The notes beneath the pieces were generated by a model, which had not been told where the DNA came from, ran no database searches, and worked only from the letters and a program-made list of their open reading frames with translations. Position numbers and translations under genes: made by a program. From Alphaproteobacteria bacterium UBA6411 (GTDB lineage: Bacteria; Pseudomonadota; Alphaproteobacteria; CAAGCB01; CAG-977), in the NCBI GenBank assembly GCA_002438565.1, contig DJPN01000001.1:1-64000 (forward strand): a stretch of DNA of 64,000 nt, in the 5' to 3' direction. Below, piece after piece: positions 8,848-17,256 of the stretch (positions are counted from its first letter, which is position 1; each line of letters opens with the position of its first letter).

Positions 8848-9917
8848 GCCCCGAAACCGCAGGAGCCTTTTTAACGATTGACTTGAAAGCGATTGCCGAA
8901 AACCGGCAGTCGCTTCAAGCGCGCTTGGGAAACACCGTTTGCGGCGCGGTTTTGAAAGCCGACGCTTACGGTCTGGGCGCGGATAAAATCGGCGCGTCTT
9001 TGTATGAATCGGGCTGTTCCGTGTTCTTTACCGCTTACGCGTTCGAGGGCGCGGCTCTGCGGCCGTTCGTCGGCGACAGCGACATTTATCTGCTGCACGG
9101 CGCGTGGCGGGGAACAGAGGAGCTTTGTCTGCAAAACCGTTTGACGCCCGTTTTGGGAACGCCCGAACAAATCGCGGATTGGGACGATTTCGCCGCAAAA
9201 CGGGGCGAGGTTTTGACCGTCGGCATTCATGTCGACACGGGCATGACGCGCTTCGGGTTGACGGCGGCGGACGTTGACGGTTTTTGCAAAAATCCGCCGA
9301 AGCATTTGCGCTTCAATCTGATTGTCAGCCACTTGGCGTGCGCGGACGAACCCGTTCACGCCAAAAACGAACAACAGCTGACGGCGTTTGATGCGGCGGC
9401 GGCAAAAATCGAACAGGCATTGGGCTATACAGTCAAAAAAAGCCTGTCCGCCACGGACGGCTGCCGATTGACCGACGCGCGGTATCACAAGGACATCGCC
9501 CGTCCCGGAATCGCGCTGTACGACAACGCGGTGCGGCTGGACGCGCGCATTTTGCAGGTTGCAGCGGCGCAGGCGGGACAAACGGTCGGCTACGGCGCAA
9601 CGTATGTTGTGGACAAACCGCGCCGCTTTGTCACTTTGGGCATCGGATACGCGGACGGATTTTCCCGCGCGCTGTTTCAAAAGGCGAGCGTCGCCGTCGG
9701 CGGCGTCAAATGCCCCGTCGTCGGCAAAGTATCCATGGATTTGATTGTCGCGGACGCCTCCGCCGTTCCCGAATCCGTTTTGGAAAAAGCCGAAACCGCG
9801 GAAATTTTCGGCGGCACGATTTCGCTGAAAGAATACGCCGCCAACGCGGGAACAATCGACTATGAAATGCTGACCAACCTCGGCAACCGTTTTTGCCGTT
9901 TTTACAAAAAGGGATAA
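8838..9917 (+). CDS. alr: Alanine racemase
   Basis: A 359-residue PLP enzyme that interconverts L- and D-alanine for peptidoglycan. The PLP lysine is K40 in AVLKADAYGLG, and the second catalytic residue is Tyr252 in VGYGATY. GKVSMDLIVAD is the conserved C-terminal segment. The ATG at 8838 overlaps the alaS stop by 10 bp, so both come from one message. Linking alaS and alr places alanine charging and D-Ala supply together; this is arrangement, not proof of co-regulation. Confidence 0.96.
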   Translation: MLVSPETAGAFLTIDLKAIAENRQSLQARLGNTVCGAVLKADAYGLGADKIGASLYESGCSVFFTAYAFEGAALRPFVGDSDIYLLHGAWRGTEELCLQNRLTPVLGTPEQIADWDDFAAKRGEVLTVGIHVDTGMTRFGLTAADVDGFCKNPPKHLRFNLIVSHLACADEPVHAKNEQQLTAFDAAAAKIEQALGYTVKKSLSATDGCRLTDARYHKDIARPGIALYDNAVRLDARILQVAAAQAGQTVGYGATYVVDKPRRFVTLGIGYADGFSRALFQKASVAVGGVKCPVVGKVSMDLIVADASAVPESVLEKAETAEIFGGTISLKEYAANAGTIDYEMLTNLGNRFCRFYKKG

Positions 9918-9919
9918 TC

Positions 9920-10693
9920 ATGAACATTTTCGCCCCCGTCGGACGCGTTTTCATCGCTTTTCTGGAATCAACGGGCAGGCTGGCGCGCTTTACACTGAAA
10001 ACCGTGTCGCATTGCTTCCGTCCGCCGTTTTATTTCCGCGCTTTGGCGGGACAAATGATTGAAATCGGGTTTTACTCCCTGCCCGTCGTCGCTTTGACAA
10101 CCATGTTTTCGGGCATGGTCATCGCTTTGCAAAGCTATTCGGGACTGTCCACCCTGTCGTCCGAGGGCGTGGTCGCGTCCGTCGTCGAACTGACGATTAC
10201 CCGCGAACTGGGCCCCGTCATGGCGGCGCTGATGGTCGCGGGACGCGTCGGCGCGGCAATGGCGGCGGAACTGGGGACAATGCGGGTCACGGAACAAATC
10301 GATGCACTGACGACATTGTCGACCAATCCGTTCAAATATCTGATTGTGCCGCGCGTGCTGGCGGGCGTGCTGATGCTGCCCGTTCTGGTGCTTATCGGCG
10401 ACATCATCGGAATTTACGGCGGCTGGCTGATTTGCGTGTACAAACTGGACTTCAACGGCACGAACTTTTTGCGCAACGTCTGGAATTTCATGCAGGCCAT
10501 CGACATCTATTCGGGCATGACCAAAGCCGCCGTATTCGGCTTTATCGTAACGCTTTTGGGATGCTACAACGGCTATCATTCCCGCGGCGGAGCGGAGGGC
10601 GTCGGCGCGGCGACGACAAACGCGGTGGTCGCTTCGTCGATTTTGATTCTCATCAGCAACTACTGGCTGACCGAACTGTTTTTCGCGAAATAA
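9920..10693 (+). CDS. mlaE: MlaE-type ABC transporter permease (phospholipid transport)
   Basis: A 257-residue inner-membrane permease of the Mla system, which moves phospholipids between inner and outer membrane. The family signature is clear: TRELGPVMAALMVAGRVGAA followed by ELGTMRVTEQIDAL. About five hydrophobic segments are present. The ATG at 9920 follows AAGGGA and lies 2 nt after the alr stop; an earlier ATG at 9893 lies inside alr. mlaF follows after 10 nt. No MCE-domain partner gene (mlaD) is found next to it. Confidence 0.94.
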   Translation: MNIFAPVGRVFIAFLESTGRLARFTLKTVSHCFRPPFYFRALAGQMIEIGFYSLPVVALTTMFSGMVIALQSYSGLSTLSSEGVVASVVELTITRELGPVMAALMVAGRVGAAMAAELGTMRVTEQIDALTTLSTNPFKYLIVPRVLAGVLMLPVLVLIGDIIGIYGGWLICVYKLDFNGTNFLRNVWNFMQAIDIYSGMTKAAVFGFIVTLLGCYNGYHSRGGAEGVGAATTNAVVASSILILISNYWLTELFFAK

Positions 10694-10703
10694 GGAGGGC
10701 GGC

Positions 10704-11477
10704 ATGGATACTTCATACAAAGTCCAAATGACCGATGTGCACAAGGCTTTCGGCAAAAAAGTCGTCCTTGACGGCGTGAACCTTGACGTCAAAAAGGGCG
10801 AATCGCTGGTCATCATCGGCGGGTCGGGAACGGGCAAGTCGGTGACCATCAAGTGCATCCAAGGGCTTTTAACGCCCGATTCCGGCTCAATCAAAGTCGA
10901 CGGCAGCGAAATCGTCGGGCTGAACGAACGCGAACTGGAACAAATCAACGCGCAAACGGGCATGCTGTTTCAGGGCGCGGCGCTGTTCGACAGCCTGAAC
11001 ATCTGGGAAAACGTGGCGTTCGGCTTGATTCAGGGTAAAAAACTGAAACGCGCGGACGCCAAGGAAATCGCCGTTGAGAAATTGAAACAGGTCGGACTGT
11101 CCCCCGACGTGGCGGGGCTGTATCCCGACGAACTGTCGGGCGGCATGAAAAAACGCGTCGGGCTGGCGCGCGCGATTGCGTCCAATCCCGAACTGATATT
11201 CTTTGACGAACCGACGACGGGGCTTGACCCGATTATGTCGGACGTCATCAACGATTTGATTCGCAGCTGCGTTTCGGATTTGGGGTCGACGTCGATTACG
11301 ATTACCCATGATATGAGCTCGGTTCGCAAAATCGCCGACACCGTCGCCATGCTTTACAAAGGCAAAATCATCTGGCACGGTTCGGTCAAGGACATCGACG
11401 ATTCCGGCAATCCTTATGTCGATCAATTCATCAATGGCCGCGCCGACGGCCCTATTCAAATGGAAATCCGTGGTTAA
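10704..11477 (+). CDS. mlaF: MlaF-type ABC transporter ATPase
   Basis: A 257-residue ATPase paired with the MlaE permease. Walker A is GGSGTGKS (39-46), the ABC signature LSGGMKKR lies near 144, and Walker B with catalytic Glu is LIFFDEPTTGLDP near 163. A good ribosome site (GGAGGGCGG) sits 4-10 nt before the ATG. Downstream, radA starts inside its last codons instead of the usual mlaD-mlaC-mlaB genes, so the substrate-binding parts must be encoded elsewhere if the system is complete. Confidence 0.94.
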   Translation: MDTSYKVQMTDVHKAFGKKVVLDGVNLDVKKGESLVIIGGSGTGKSVTIKCIQGLLTPDSGSIKVDGSEIVGLNERELEQINAQTGMLFQGAALFDSLNIWENVAFGLIQGKKLKRADAKEIAVEKLKQVGLSPDVAGLYPDELSGGMKKRVGLARAIASNPELIFFDEPTTGLDPIMSDVINDLIRSCVSDLGSTSITITHDMSSVRKIADTVAMLYKGKIIWHGSVKDIDDSGNPYVDQFINGRADGPIQMEIRG

Positions 11478-12870
11478 GAAAACAACTCGATTCGTATGCC
11501 AGAATTGCGGCAATGTGACGGCGCGCTGGGCGGGCAAATGCGAAGCCTGCGGCGAATGGAATACCATTGTCGAGGAAGAAGCCCCCTCAGCCGCTCCGCA
11601 ATCGACGGGCGGCAAAGGCGGCAGCAAAATCCAATTCGTCGGGCTGGACGGCGTTCCCGAAACGTCTTTCAGACTGAAATCGGGAATAGCGGAGCTTGAC
11701 CGCGTATGCGGCGGCGGACTGATTGCAGGATCTGTCCTGCTTATCGGCGGCGATCCGGGGATTGGCAAATCAACGCTGCTGCTGCAAGTCACCGCCGCCC
11801 TGTCCGCCGTGTGCAACGCCAAAGGCGCGCCCGTCCGCTGTGTTTACATTTCGGGCGAAGAATCGGTTGACCAAGTCCGCCTGCGCGCGGCAAGGCTCGG
11901 CTTGGCGAAAGCGAAAGTCGAACTGGCGTCCGCGATGAACATCCGCGACATCGTGGCGACTTTGGACACGGGGGACGCGCCCGACGTTGTCGTCATCGAT
12001 TCCATTCAAACCATGTACATCGACACTTTGGATTCCGCCCCCGGAACGGTCGGACAAGTCCGCGCCTGCGGAAACGAGCTTATCCGTTTGGCAAAACGGC
12101 GCGGCTTCGCTTTGTTTTTGGTCGGACATGTCACCAAAGAGGGCGCGCTGGCAGGGCCCCGCGTTTTGGAACACATGGTTGACGCCGTTTTGTACTTCGA
12201 GGGCGACCGCGGACATCATTTCCGCATTTTGCGCAGCGTCAAAAACCGTTTCGGCGCGACCGACGAAATCGGCGTGTTTGAAATGACGGAAAAGGGGCTT
12301 GCCGAAGTGCCGAACCCGTCGGCGCTGTTCCTTGCCGAACGGCGGGGCAACGTTACGGGCAGCTGCGTTTACGCGGGCATCGAGGGGTCGCGCCCCATGC
12401 TGGTCGAAATCCAAGCGTTGGCCGCGCCTGCGGGAACTTCGCCCCGCCGCGCCGTCGTCGGGTGGGATTCGTCGCGGCTGAATATGATTTTGGCGGTGCT
12501 GGAAGCGCGGTGCGGTCTGCCGATGTCGTCCAAAGACATCTATCTGAACGTTGCGGGCGGCATGCGCATCACCGAACCCGCCGCGGATTTGGCGGTGGGG
12601 GCGGCTTTGCTGTCGTCGGTATCGCAAATCCCCGTTCCCGCGGACGCCGTCATTTTCGGCGAAGTCGGGCTGTCGGGTGAAATCCGAGCCGTGCCTCAAC
12701 CCGATTTAAGACTGAAAGAGGCGGCAAAGCTCGGTTTTTCGCGCGCCTTGATTCCGCCCCGCCGCGTTAATAAAAAATCAGCAAAAGAGTCGGATACTGT
12801 GCTGAAAGTAACGGAAATCGGACATTTGAAAACTCTGATGGAGCTGTTCGGACTGACGGAGAAAGCGTAA
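11470..12870 (+). CDS. radA: DNA repair protein RadA (Sms)
   Basis: A 466-residue protein that helps RecA-mediated recombination by branch migration. N-terminal zinc finger: C10, C13, C24, C27. Walker A GGDPGIGKST is near 93-102, the RadA-specific KNRFG motif near 258, and the C-terminal third is a Lon-protease-like domain (PSSKDIYLNVAGG-type text, here LPMSSKDIYLNVAGGM). I choose a GTG at 11470, which overlaps the mlaF stop by 8 bp and yields the usual length. An ATG at 11416 in frame lies deep in mlaF and would add non-family sequence. Confidence 0.95.
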   Translation: MVKKTTRFVCQNCGNVTARWAGKCEACGEWNTIVEEEAPSAAPQSTGGKGGSKIQFVGLDGVPETSFRLKSGIAELDRVCGGGLIAGSVLLIGGDPGIGKSTLLLQVTAALSAVCNAKGAPVRCVYISGEESVDQVRLRAARLGLAKAKVELASAMNIRDIVATLDTGDAPDVVVIDSIQTMYIDTLDSAPGTVGQVRACGNELIRLAKRRGFALFLVGHVTKEGALAGPRVLEHMVDAVLYFEGDRGHHFRILRSVKNRFGATDEIGVFEMTEKGLAEVPNPSALFLAERRGNVTGSCVYAGIEGSRPMLVEIQALAAPAGTSPRRAVVGWDSSRLNMILAVLEARCGLPMSSKDIYLNVAGGMRITEPAADLAVGAALLSSVSQIPVPADAVIFGEVGLSGEIRAVPQPDLRLKEAAKLGFSRALIPPRRVNKKSAKESDTVLKVTEIGHLKTLMELFGLTEKA

Positions 12871-13637
12871 TGCAGGAAATTTGCGGCATTGATATCTTTA
12901 TTGCGATTGTTTTGCTGGTATCGGCGGTATTGTCGTTTTCGCGCGGCTTCACCAGCGAAATGCTGGGCATCGGCGCATGGTTTGTCGCGGGCATAGCGGG
13001 ATTTTACGCCATGCCTTTGTTGGAACCGTACACGCTGAAATACCTGCACACGCCCGTTCTGGCCAATCTGGCGGCGTTTGCGGCCGTCGCTTTGCTGACA
13101 CTCGTGGTGCTGACTTTGATTTTTTCGCGCGTAACGGACAAAGTGCAAAAAAGCGTGCTGAACCGTCTTGATCACTTTTTGGGCTTTATTTTCGGGTTGC
13201 TGCGCGGCGTTGTGATTTTGGTTCTGGTGTATTTTCTGATGATGACGCTGACGCCGAAAACGCTGGAGGACTATCAAAAGCAAAGCAAAGCGTTCCCGTA
13301 CTTGGAACGCGTTACGGACAGCGTCAAGGAACATCTGCCGGAATCTCTGTTCGACAACCCGACCCAAAAGGACGACGGCAAACCCGACAACATCGACCAG
13401 CTGATTGAAAAGCTGAACAAAGAACCCGTCAAAAAAACAAAGCCCAAGAAAAAATCCAAACCCGCCGCCGAAAAACCCAAAGACCCCGAAAAAACTTTGT
13501 TTGACGATTTGAACGCGCCCAAAGTCAAAGCCAAGGAACAAAAGGACGAACCCGCGGGATACGACAAACGCGAACGCGAACAGCTGGATCGCCTGTTTTT
13601 GGAAAGCTTGGAAGAAACGGATTCCGTTGTGGACTGA
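12870..13637 (+). CDS. cvpA: CvpA family membrane protein (first of two)
   Basis: A 255-residue inner-membrane protein. The CvpA pattern is visible: an N-terminal hydrophobic helix, SFSRGFTSEMLGIGAW, and further helices ending with FGLLRGVVILVLVYF near residue 115. After about residue 165 it has a long charged tail rich in Lys, Pro and Asp. CvpA proteins are linked to colicin V export and envelope stress tolerance; the molecular role is poorly known. The ATG shares an A with the radA stop (TAATG), so translation is coupled. Confidence 0.88.
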   Translation: MQEICGIDIFIAIVLLVSAVLSFSRGFTSEMLGIGAWFVAGIAGFYAMPLLEPYTLKYLHTPVLANLAAFAAVALLTLVVLTLIFSRVTDKVQKSVLNRLDHFLGFIFGLLRGVVILVLVYFLMMTLTPKTLEDYQKQSKAFPYLERVTDSVKEHLPESLFDNPTQKDDGKPDNIDQLIEKLNKEPVKKTKPKKKSKPAAEKPKDPEKTLFDDLNAPKVKAKEQKDEPAGYDKREREQLDRLFLESLEETDSVVD

Positions 13638-13643
13638 CGCGCC

Positions 13644-14387
13644 ATGAACGAACGCACGGACACCATACTGTTGCTGTTGACTTTGCTGTCCGTTTATACG
13701 GGGTGGGCGCGCGGTTTCTGCAACGAACTGATGCGGTTGATGACCTACCTGCTGTCGGGGGTTTTGGCGTATGCGCTAATTCCTTTGATTCAGCCGTTTG
13801 TGCCGGATTTGAACAACCCGCCCGCGGAACAAATGATTGCGCTGATTGCGGGAACGGTTGTCGTTTGCTTTATTTTGCGTTTGTCGGCGAAATCGCTGAC
13901 CGACAAAGTCAAATCCAGCGAATTCAACGATGCGGACAAAACGGGCGGAGCTTTGTACGGCTTGGTTCGCGCCGGCGCGTTTATCCTGATTATCGCCGTC
14001 GCAATCGCCGTTGTCGCGCCGCACGGTTTAAACAACAGCCGGATACTGAATACGGCTTATGCCAAAGCGCGGTTGTTCGCCTATAACGTTGCGGGCGTCG
14101 AAATGAAAGAATACGCCGCCGATGCGGCCGAACCGCTTCCATGGAAAACGAATTTGCTGAATTTCATTCAAGATTCCACAATCACGACGACGGCTGGGGA
14201 AACATCCGTTCTGGCCTATTTGTGCGCTTACGCCGTGCAAACGCAAGAACAGACGGCGGAACAAAAAATTTCACAGGAACAATGCCGATTCGGCTTGCAA
14301 ACATATTTGTCCGCGGCTTCACGGGAAGAAGCGGAAGGAAATCTTCAAAACGGCGTTTTGGAAAGGATGGTTGAAATTGACGAATAA
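13644..14387 (+). CDS. Second CvpA-like membrane protein
   Basis: A 247-residue protein, 6 nt after the first cvpA. It repeats the same plan: a first helix, GWARGFCNELMRL (matching the RGF-E-L core of CvpA), further helices, then GALYGLVRAGAFILI. The rest, about residues 130-247, is soluble and different from the tail of the first copy. This looks like an old tandem duplication whose copies diverged. Function is inferred only from CvpA likeness. tsaB begins inside its end. Confidence 0.75.
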   Translation: MNERTDTILLLLTLLSVYTGWARGFCNELMRLMTYLLSGVLAYALIPLIQPFVPDLNNPPAEQMIALIAGTVVVCFILRLSAKSLTDKVKSSEFNDADKTGGALYGLVRAGAFILIIAVAIAVVAPHGLNNSRILNTAYAKARLFAYNVAGVEMKEYAADAAEPLPWKTNLLNFIQDSTITTTAGETSVLAYLCAYAVQTQEQTAEQKISQEQCRFGLQTYLSAASREEAEGNLQNGVLERMVEIDE

Positions 14388-15006
14388 AATATTGGCTCTG
14401 GATTGCGCGCATGAAACATGTTCCGCCGCCGTTACAGCGGGAAACGACGTCATCGCGTCGAAAACCGTCGAAATGGAACGCGGACAGGCGGAAGCTTTGA
14501 TTCCCATGGTGCAGGCCGTCATGAAACAGGCGGACATTGATTTTCCGGATTTGAGCTGTATCGCCGTGTCGACGGGACCGGGGTCGTTTACGGGCGTGCG
14601 CGTCGGACTGGCGGCGGCGGACGGGCTTGCCATGGCGGCGAATTTGCCCGAAGTCGGCCTTTCTTTGCTGGAAGCCGTCGCTTTTTCCGCCGGTTTCGCG
14701 GGCAAGCTTTGCGTCGTTTTGGAAACCAAGCGCGACGATTTTTACGCTCAGCTGTTTGAAAACGGCCGTCCCGTTTCCGGCCCGTTCGTCGCCGAAGGAA
14801 AATACTTCGACACTTTGCGGGACTTCACTTTCGCGGGAAACGGCGTAAAACGCCTGATTGAGGAAACGGGGAACAAGCCCGCTTTGGATACGCCGATGCC
14901 CGACGCGGCCGTTTTGGGCAGAATGGCGGCGCAAAGAACGCCCGAATTCAAAACGCCCGCCCCGCTCTACCTGCGCGAAGCCGAGGTTACTCTATGCCGC
15001 AAGTAA
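14377..15006 (+). CDS. tsaB: tRNA threonylcarbamoyladenosine biosynthesis protein TsaB
   Basis: A protein of about 209 residues, the ASKHA-fold partner of TsaD in making t6A37 on ANN-decoding tRNAs. Family features: the start ILALDCAHETCSAAV, and VSTGPGSFTGVRVGLAAA. The start is uncertain: only TTG codons are near, at 14371 and 14377. AAGGA at 14363-14367 is better spaced for 14377. Overlap with the upstream CvpA-like gene is about 11-17 bp and with rimI 13 bp, so these genes form one transcript. Confidence 0.92.
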   Translation: MTNKILALDCAHETCSAAVTAGNDVIASKTVEMERGQAEALIPMVQAVMKQADIDFPDLSCIAVSTGPGSFTGVRVGLAAADGLAMAANLPEVGLSLLEAVAFSAGFAGKLCVVLETKRDDFYAQLFENGRPVSGPFVAEGKYFDTLRDFTFAGNGVKRLIEETGNKPALDTPMPDAAVLGRMAAQRTPEFKTPAPLYLREAEVTLCRK

Positions 15007-15437
15007 CCGTTTGCGACGCGGCGTTTGCCGACGTTTTCGCCGATTTGCACAAAGCCTGCTTTTCCAAAGCGTGGAACGAATCCATGATGCGCCAAACCCT
15101 GCTGATGCCGGGGGCGCTGGGGCTGATAGCGTTTGAAAACGACACCCCCGTCGGTTTCGTGATTGACGCGTACAGCGTTGATCAAGCCGATATTGTGACT
15201 TTGGGGGTCGTCCCCGCTTTCCGCGGCAAAAAAATCGGCGATTTGCTGCTGGAAACGTCTTTTGAACACTTGAAACAAAACGGCGTCGCCGATTTGTTTT
15301 TGGAAGTCGCCGTCAACAACCCCCACGCCATAGAGCTTTACCGCCGCCACAGCTTCAAGCAGGTCGGCAAGCGCCCGAACTATTACACGCGGGGCGATGA
15401 AAAAATCGACGCGCTGGTCATGCGGCGCGCGCTTTAA
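14994..15437 (+). CDS. rimI: Ribosomal protein S18-alanine N-acetyltransferase RimI
   Basis: A 147-residue GNAT-fold acetyltransferase. The acetyl-CoA loop is VTLGVVPAFRGKKIGDLLL, and the RimI-type end LEVAVNNPHAIELYRRHSFKQVGKRPNYY is well kept. RimI acetylates the N-terminus of ribosomal protein S18 and often follows tsaB, as here. It is the last gene of the run that began with alaS; its stop overlaps the stop of the convergent mscS gene by 4 bp. Confidence 0.93.
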   Translation: MPQVTVCDAAFADVFADLHKACFSKAWNESMMRQTLLMPGALGLIAFENDTPVGFVIDAYSVDQADIVTLGVVPAFRGKKIGDLLLETSFEHLKQNGVADLFLEVAVNNPHAIELYRRHSFKQVGKRPNYYTRGDEKIDALVMRRAL

Positions 15438-16249
15438 TCGGCATCCTTTTGGATTTGAATTTCCTTGCGCAACAGGGGAACAGCCATTTTGCCCTGTTCC
15501 ATGACGGCTTTGACCTTTTGATTGACCGACCAGTAAACGTCCCAGTATTCCGCCGTTTTCACCCACGCGCGCATTTCCAGAACAACCGCCGTAAAGTTCA
15601 GTTTTTTCACAAACAGCTGCGGCGCGGGATCGTCCAGCAAACGCGGTTCGGACGACAGCACTTCGTTCAAGGCGGTCATCGCGGAATCCAGCGAATCAAA
15701 GTACGTCAGCGGGACTTGAATTTCAAAGCGGCGTTTTTTGTTGCGCGAATAGTTCAAAATGCTGTTCGACCAAAACAGATTGTTCGGCACGCACACATAC
15801 ACGCCCGAAAACGTCTGAAGTCTGGTCGTGAACAGACCGATTTCCTTGATAACGCCCGACACGCCGCCCGCTTCGACCGCATCGCCGTTTCTGAACGGTC
15901 TCAACATCAGCAAAGCCAGCCCCGACGCGACGTTTGACAGCATGTCCTTCAACGCCAAACCGATTGATAATCCGCCGACGCCGACCAATGTGACAATGCT
16001 GGCCGTATTGACGCCGAACAGGTTTAATATGAACAATCCCGCAATGCCGTAAACCAGATACTGCATCATCAACTTTGTAACAGGCAAAAACGTGTCGTCG
16101 ATATTTTTGATTTTGTGCAGCCCTTTTTCCAGCGACACCAGACAAAGCTTTGAAACCAGATGCGCCCCGAACAGCAGTCCCGCCGCCAATGCGATTTTGT
16201 ACAAAATCGGTAAAATGAACGCCAAATGCTGATTTAAAAAGGAAATCAT
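15434..16249 (-). CDS. Small-conductance mechanosensitive channel, MscS family
   Basis: A 271-residue membrane channel that opens under membrane tension to relieve osmotic downshock. Three hydrophobic segments precede the pore helix region GVGGLSIGLALKDMLSNVASG, followed by the beta-domain start GDAVEAGGVSGVIKEIGLFTT and the VPNNLF loop. Length fits the short MscS class. AGGTG precedes the ATG at 16249 by 6 nt. It lies 16 nt downstream of a gene for a membrane protein with a Lys/Pro-rich tail, so the two are probably co-transcribed. Confidence 0.92.
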   Translation of the reverse strand: MISFLNQHLAFILPILYKIALAAGLLFGAHLVSKLCLVSLEKGLHKIKNIDDTFLPVTKLMMQYLVYGIAGLFILNLFGVNTASIVTLVGVGGLSIGLALKDMLSNVASGLALLMLRPFRNGDAVEAGGVSGVIKEIGLFTTRLQTFSGVYVCVPNNLFWSNSILNYSRNKKRRFEIQVPLTYFDSLDSAMTALNEVLSSEPRLLDDPAPQLFVKKLNFTAVVLEMRAWVKTAEYWDVYWSVNQKVKAVMEQGKMAVPLLRKEIQIQKDAD

Positions 16250-16265
16250 TTTTCACCTCATCGTG

Positions 16266-17108
16266 TTAGGGCGCCAAACTTTTCGGCGGGGCAAGCTTTT
16301 TCGCGGGCGCGGCGGGGGTCGTTTGTTCCGCAGACTTGACGGCGGGTTTCGGCGCGGGCTTTTTGACGGGTTTGCGCTTGGGCTTTTGTTTTGCCGCGGG
16401 CGCAGGTGCGGGGGCGGTTTCAACGGCGGGCTTTGCCGCAGGTTTGGCTTCGGACTTTGCGGGTTTCGCGGCGGTTTTGTCCTGTTTGGGAACGGGCGCC
16501 TTTGCGGCCGGCACGAGCACGGACGCCGTTTTTTTCGGAGCAGGTTTCACGGCCGTTTTTTGTTCGGCGGAAACCGCAAGTTTTACCGCTTTTTTGCGGG
16601 CTTTGGCAGGCTTTTTGGCGGCCAGCATTTTTTCCATCCGCCGCCGTTCCAATTCCATATAGTCACATTCATGCCGCCGCGCGCTCCACGGAATACCCTC
16701 GGCCCGGCATGTTTCGATTTCGTGCGCCTTGTCCAAAGCGGGCAGAAACAGGTTGACGGATTCCCCCGTCAGCACCAGAAACGCCGTTACAAGCGGCGCG
16801 ACCAGCCGCAAACGGATACTTTTCGGCTTGACAAACAATTCGTAGCATAAAAAGCCGCCGATGATGAACACAAACGTTTCAAATCCCGCGCCGTACCACA
16901 TCTGCCGTTCGGCGGCGGAAAAATCAGCGAATTCGGATTCCGTGGGAAAAGCTTTCATCGTTTCCAGCAAATCGAACGTTTTTCCCGTCCACAGCTTGAC
17001 GGTTTTCACCCCCAGCGCGCCCAAAGCCGCCACATTGCCGAAAAACAAGGCAATGCGGACAACCGCCGCGCCGATATCAACCGTTCGTGTAAAAAAATTC
17101 TTTTCCAT
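16266..17108 (-). CDS. Membrane protein with long Ala/Lys/Pro-rich tail, unknown function
   Basis: A 280-residue protein. About four hydrophobic segments lie within residues 10-125 (near 12-32, 70-88 and 100-122). The C-terminal 120 residues are low-complexity Ala, Lys and Pro with PAPKKTA- and AAKPA-like repeats, like histone-H1-type or envelope-spanning tails. Two Cys flank the tail start (C133, C148). It is upstream of mscS in the same orientation. I recognise no family. The tail could bind nucleic acid, peptidoglycan or acidic lipid; none of these is shown. Confidence 0.65.
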   Translation of the reverse strand: MEKNFFTRTVDIGAAVVRIALFFGNVAALGALGVKTVKLWTGKTFDLLETMKAFPTESEFADFSAAERQMWYGAGFETFVFIIGGFLCYELFVKPKSIRLRLVAPLVTAFLVLTGESVNLFLPALDKAHEIETCRAEGIPWSARRHECDYMELERRRMEKMLAAKKPAKARKKAVKLAVSAEQKTAVKPAPKKTASVLVPAAKAPVPKQDKTAAKPAKSEAKPAAKPAVETAPAPAPAAKQKPKRKPVKKPAPKPAVKSAEQTTPAAPAKKLAPPKSLAP

Positions 17109-17184
17109 ACCCGTTCCGTTCTGTTTTTTGTTTTAGCCTGTTTTTTAACAAAAAGTAAAGAATTTTCGTCGTTTTCAAAAAAGC

Positions 17185-17213
17185 TTGCCGTTCCCTTTCA
17201 AGCGGTATATTTT
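17185..17213 (+). promoter_or_regulatory. Putative promoter of the glutamate dehydrogenase gene
   Basis: TTGCCG (17185-17190) and an AT-rich -10 area TATATTTT (17206-17213) with a spacing of 15 to 17 nt, depending on which hexamer is used. It lies 44 nt before the chosen start codon. Confidence 0.4.
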
Positions 17214-17256
17214 AAGGGTAATTTTATCTTTTTATAAGCTAACGGAAAGAACGGAA

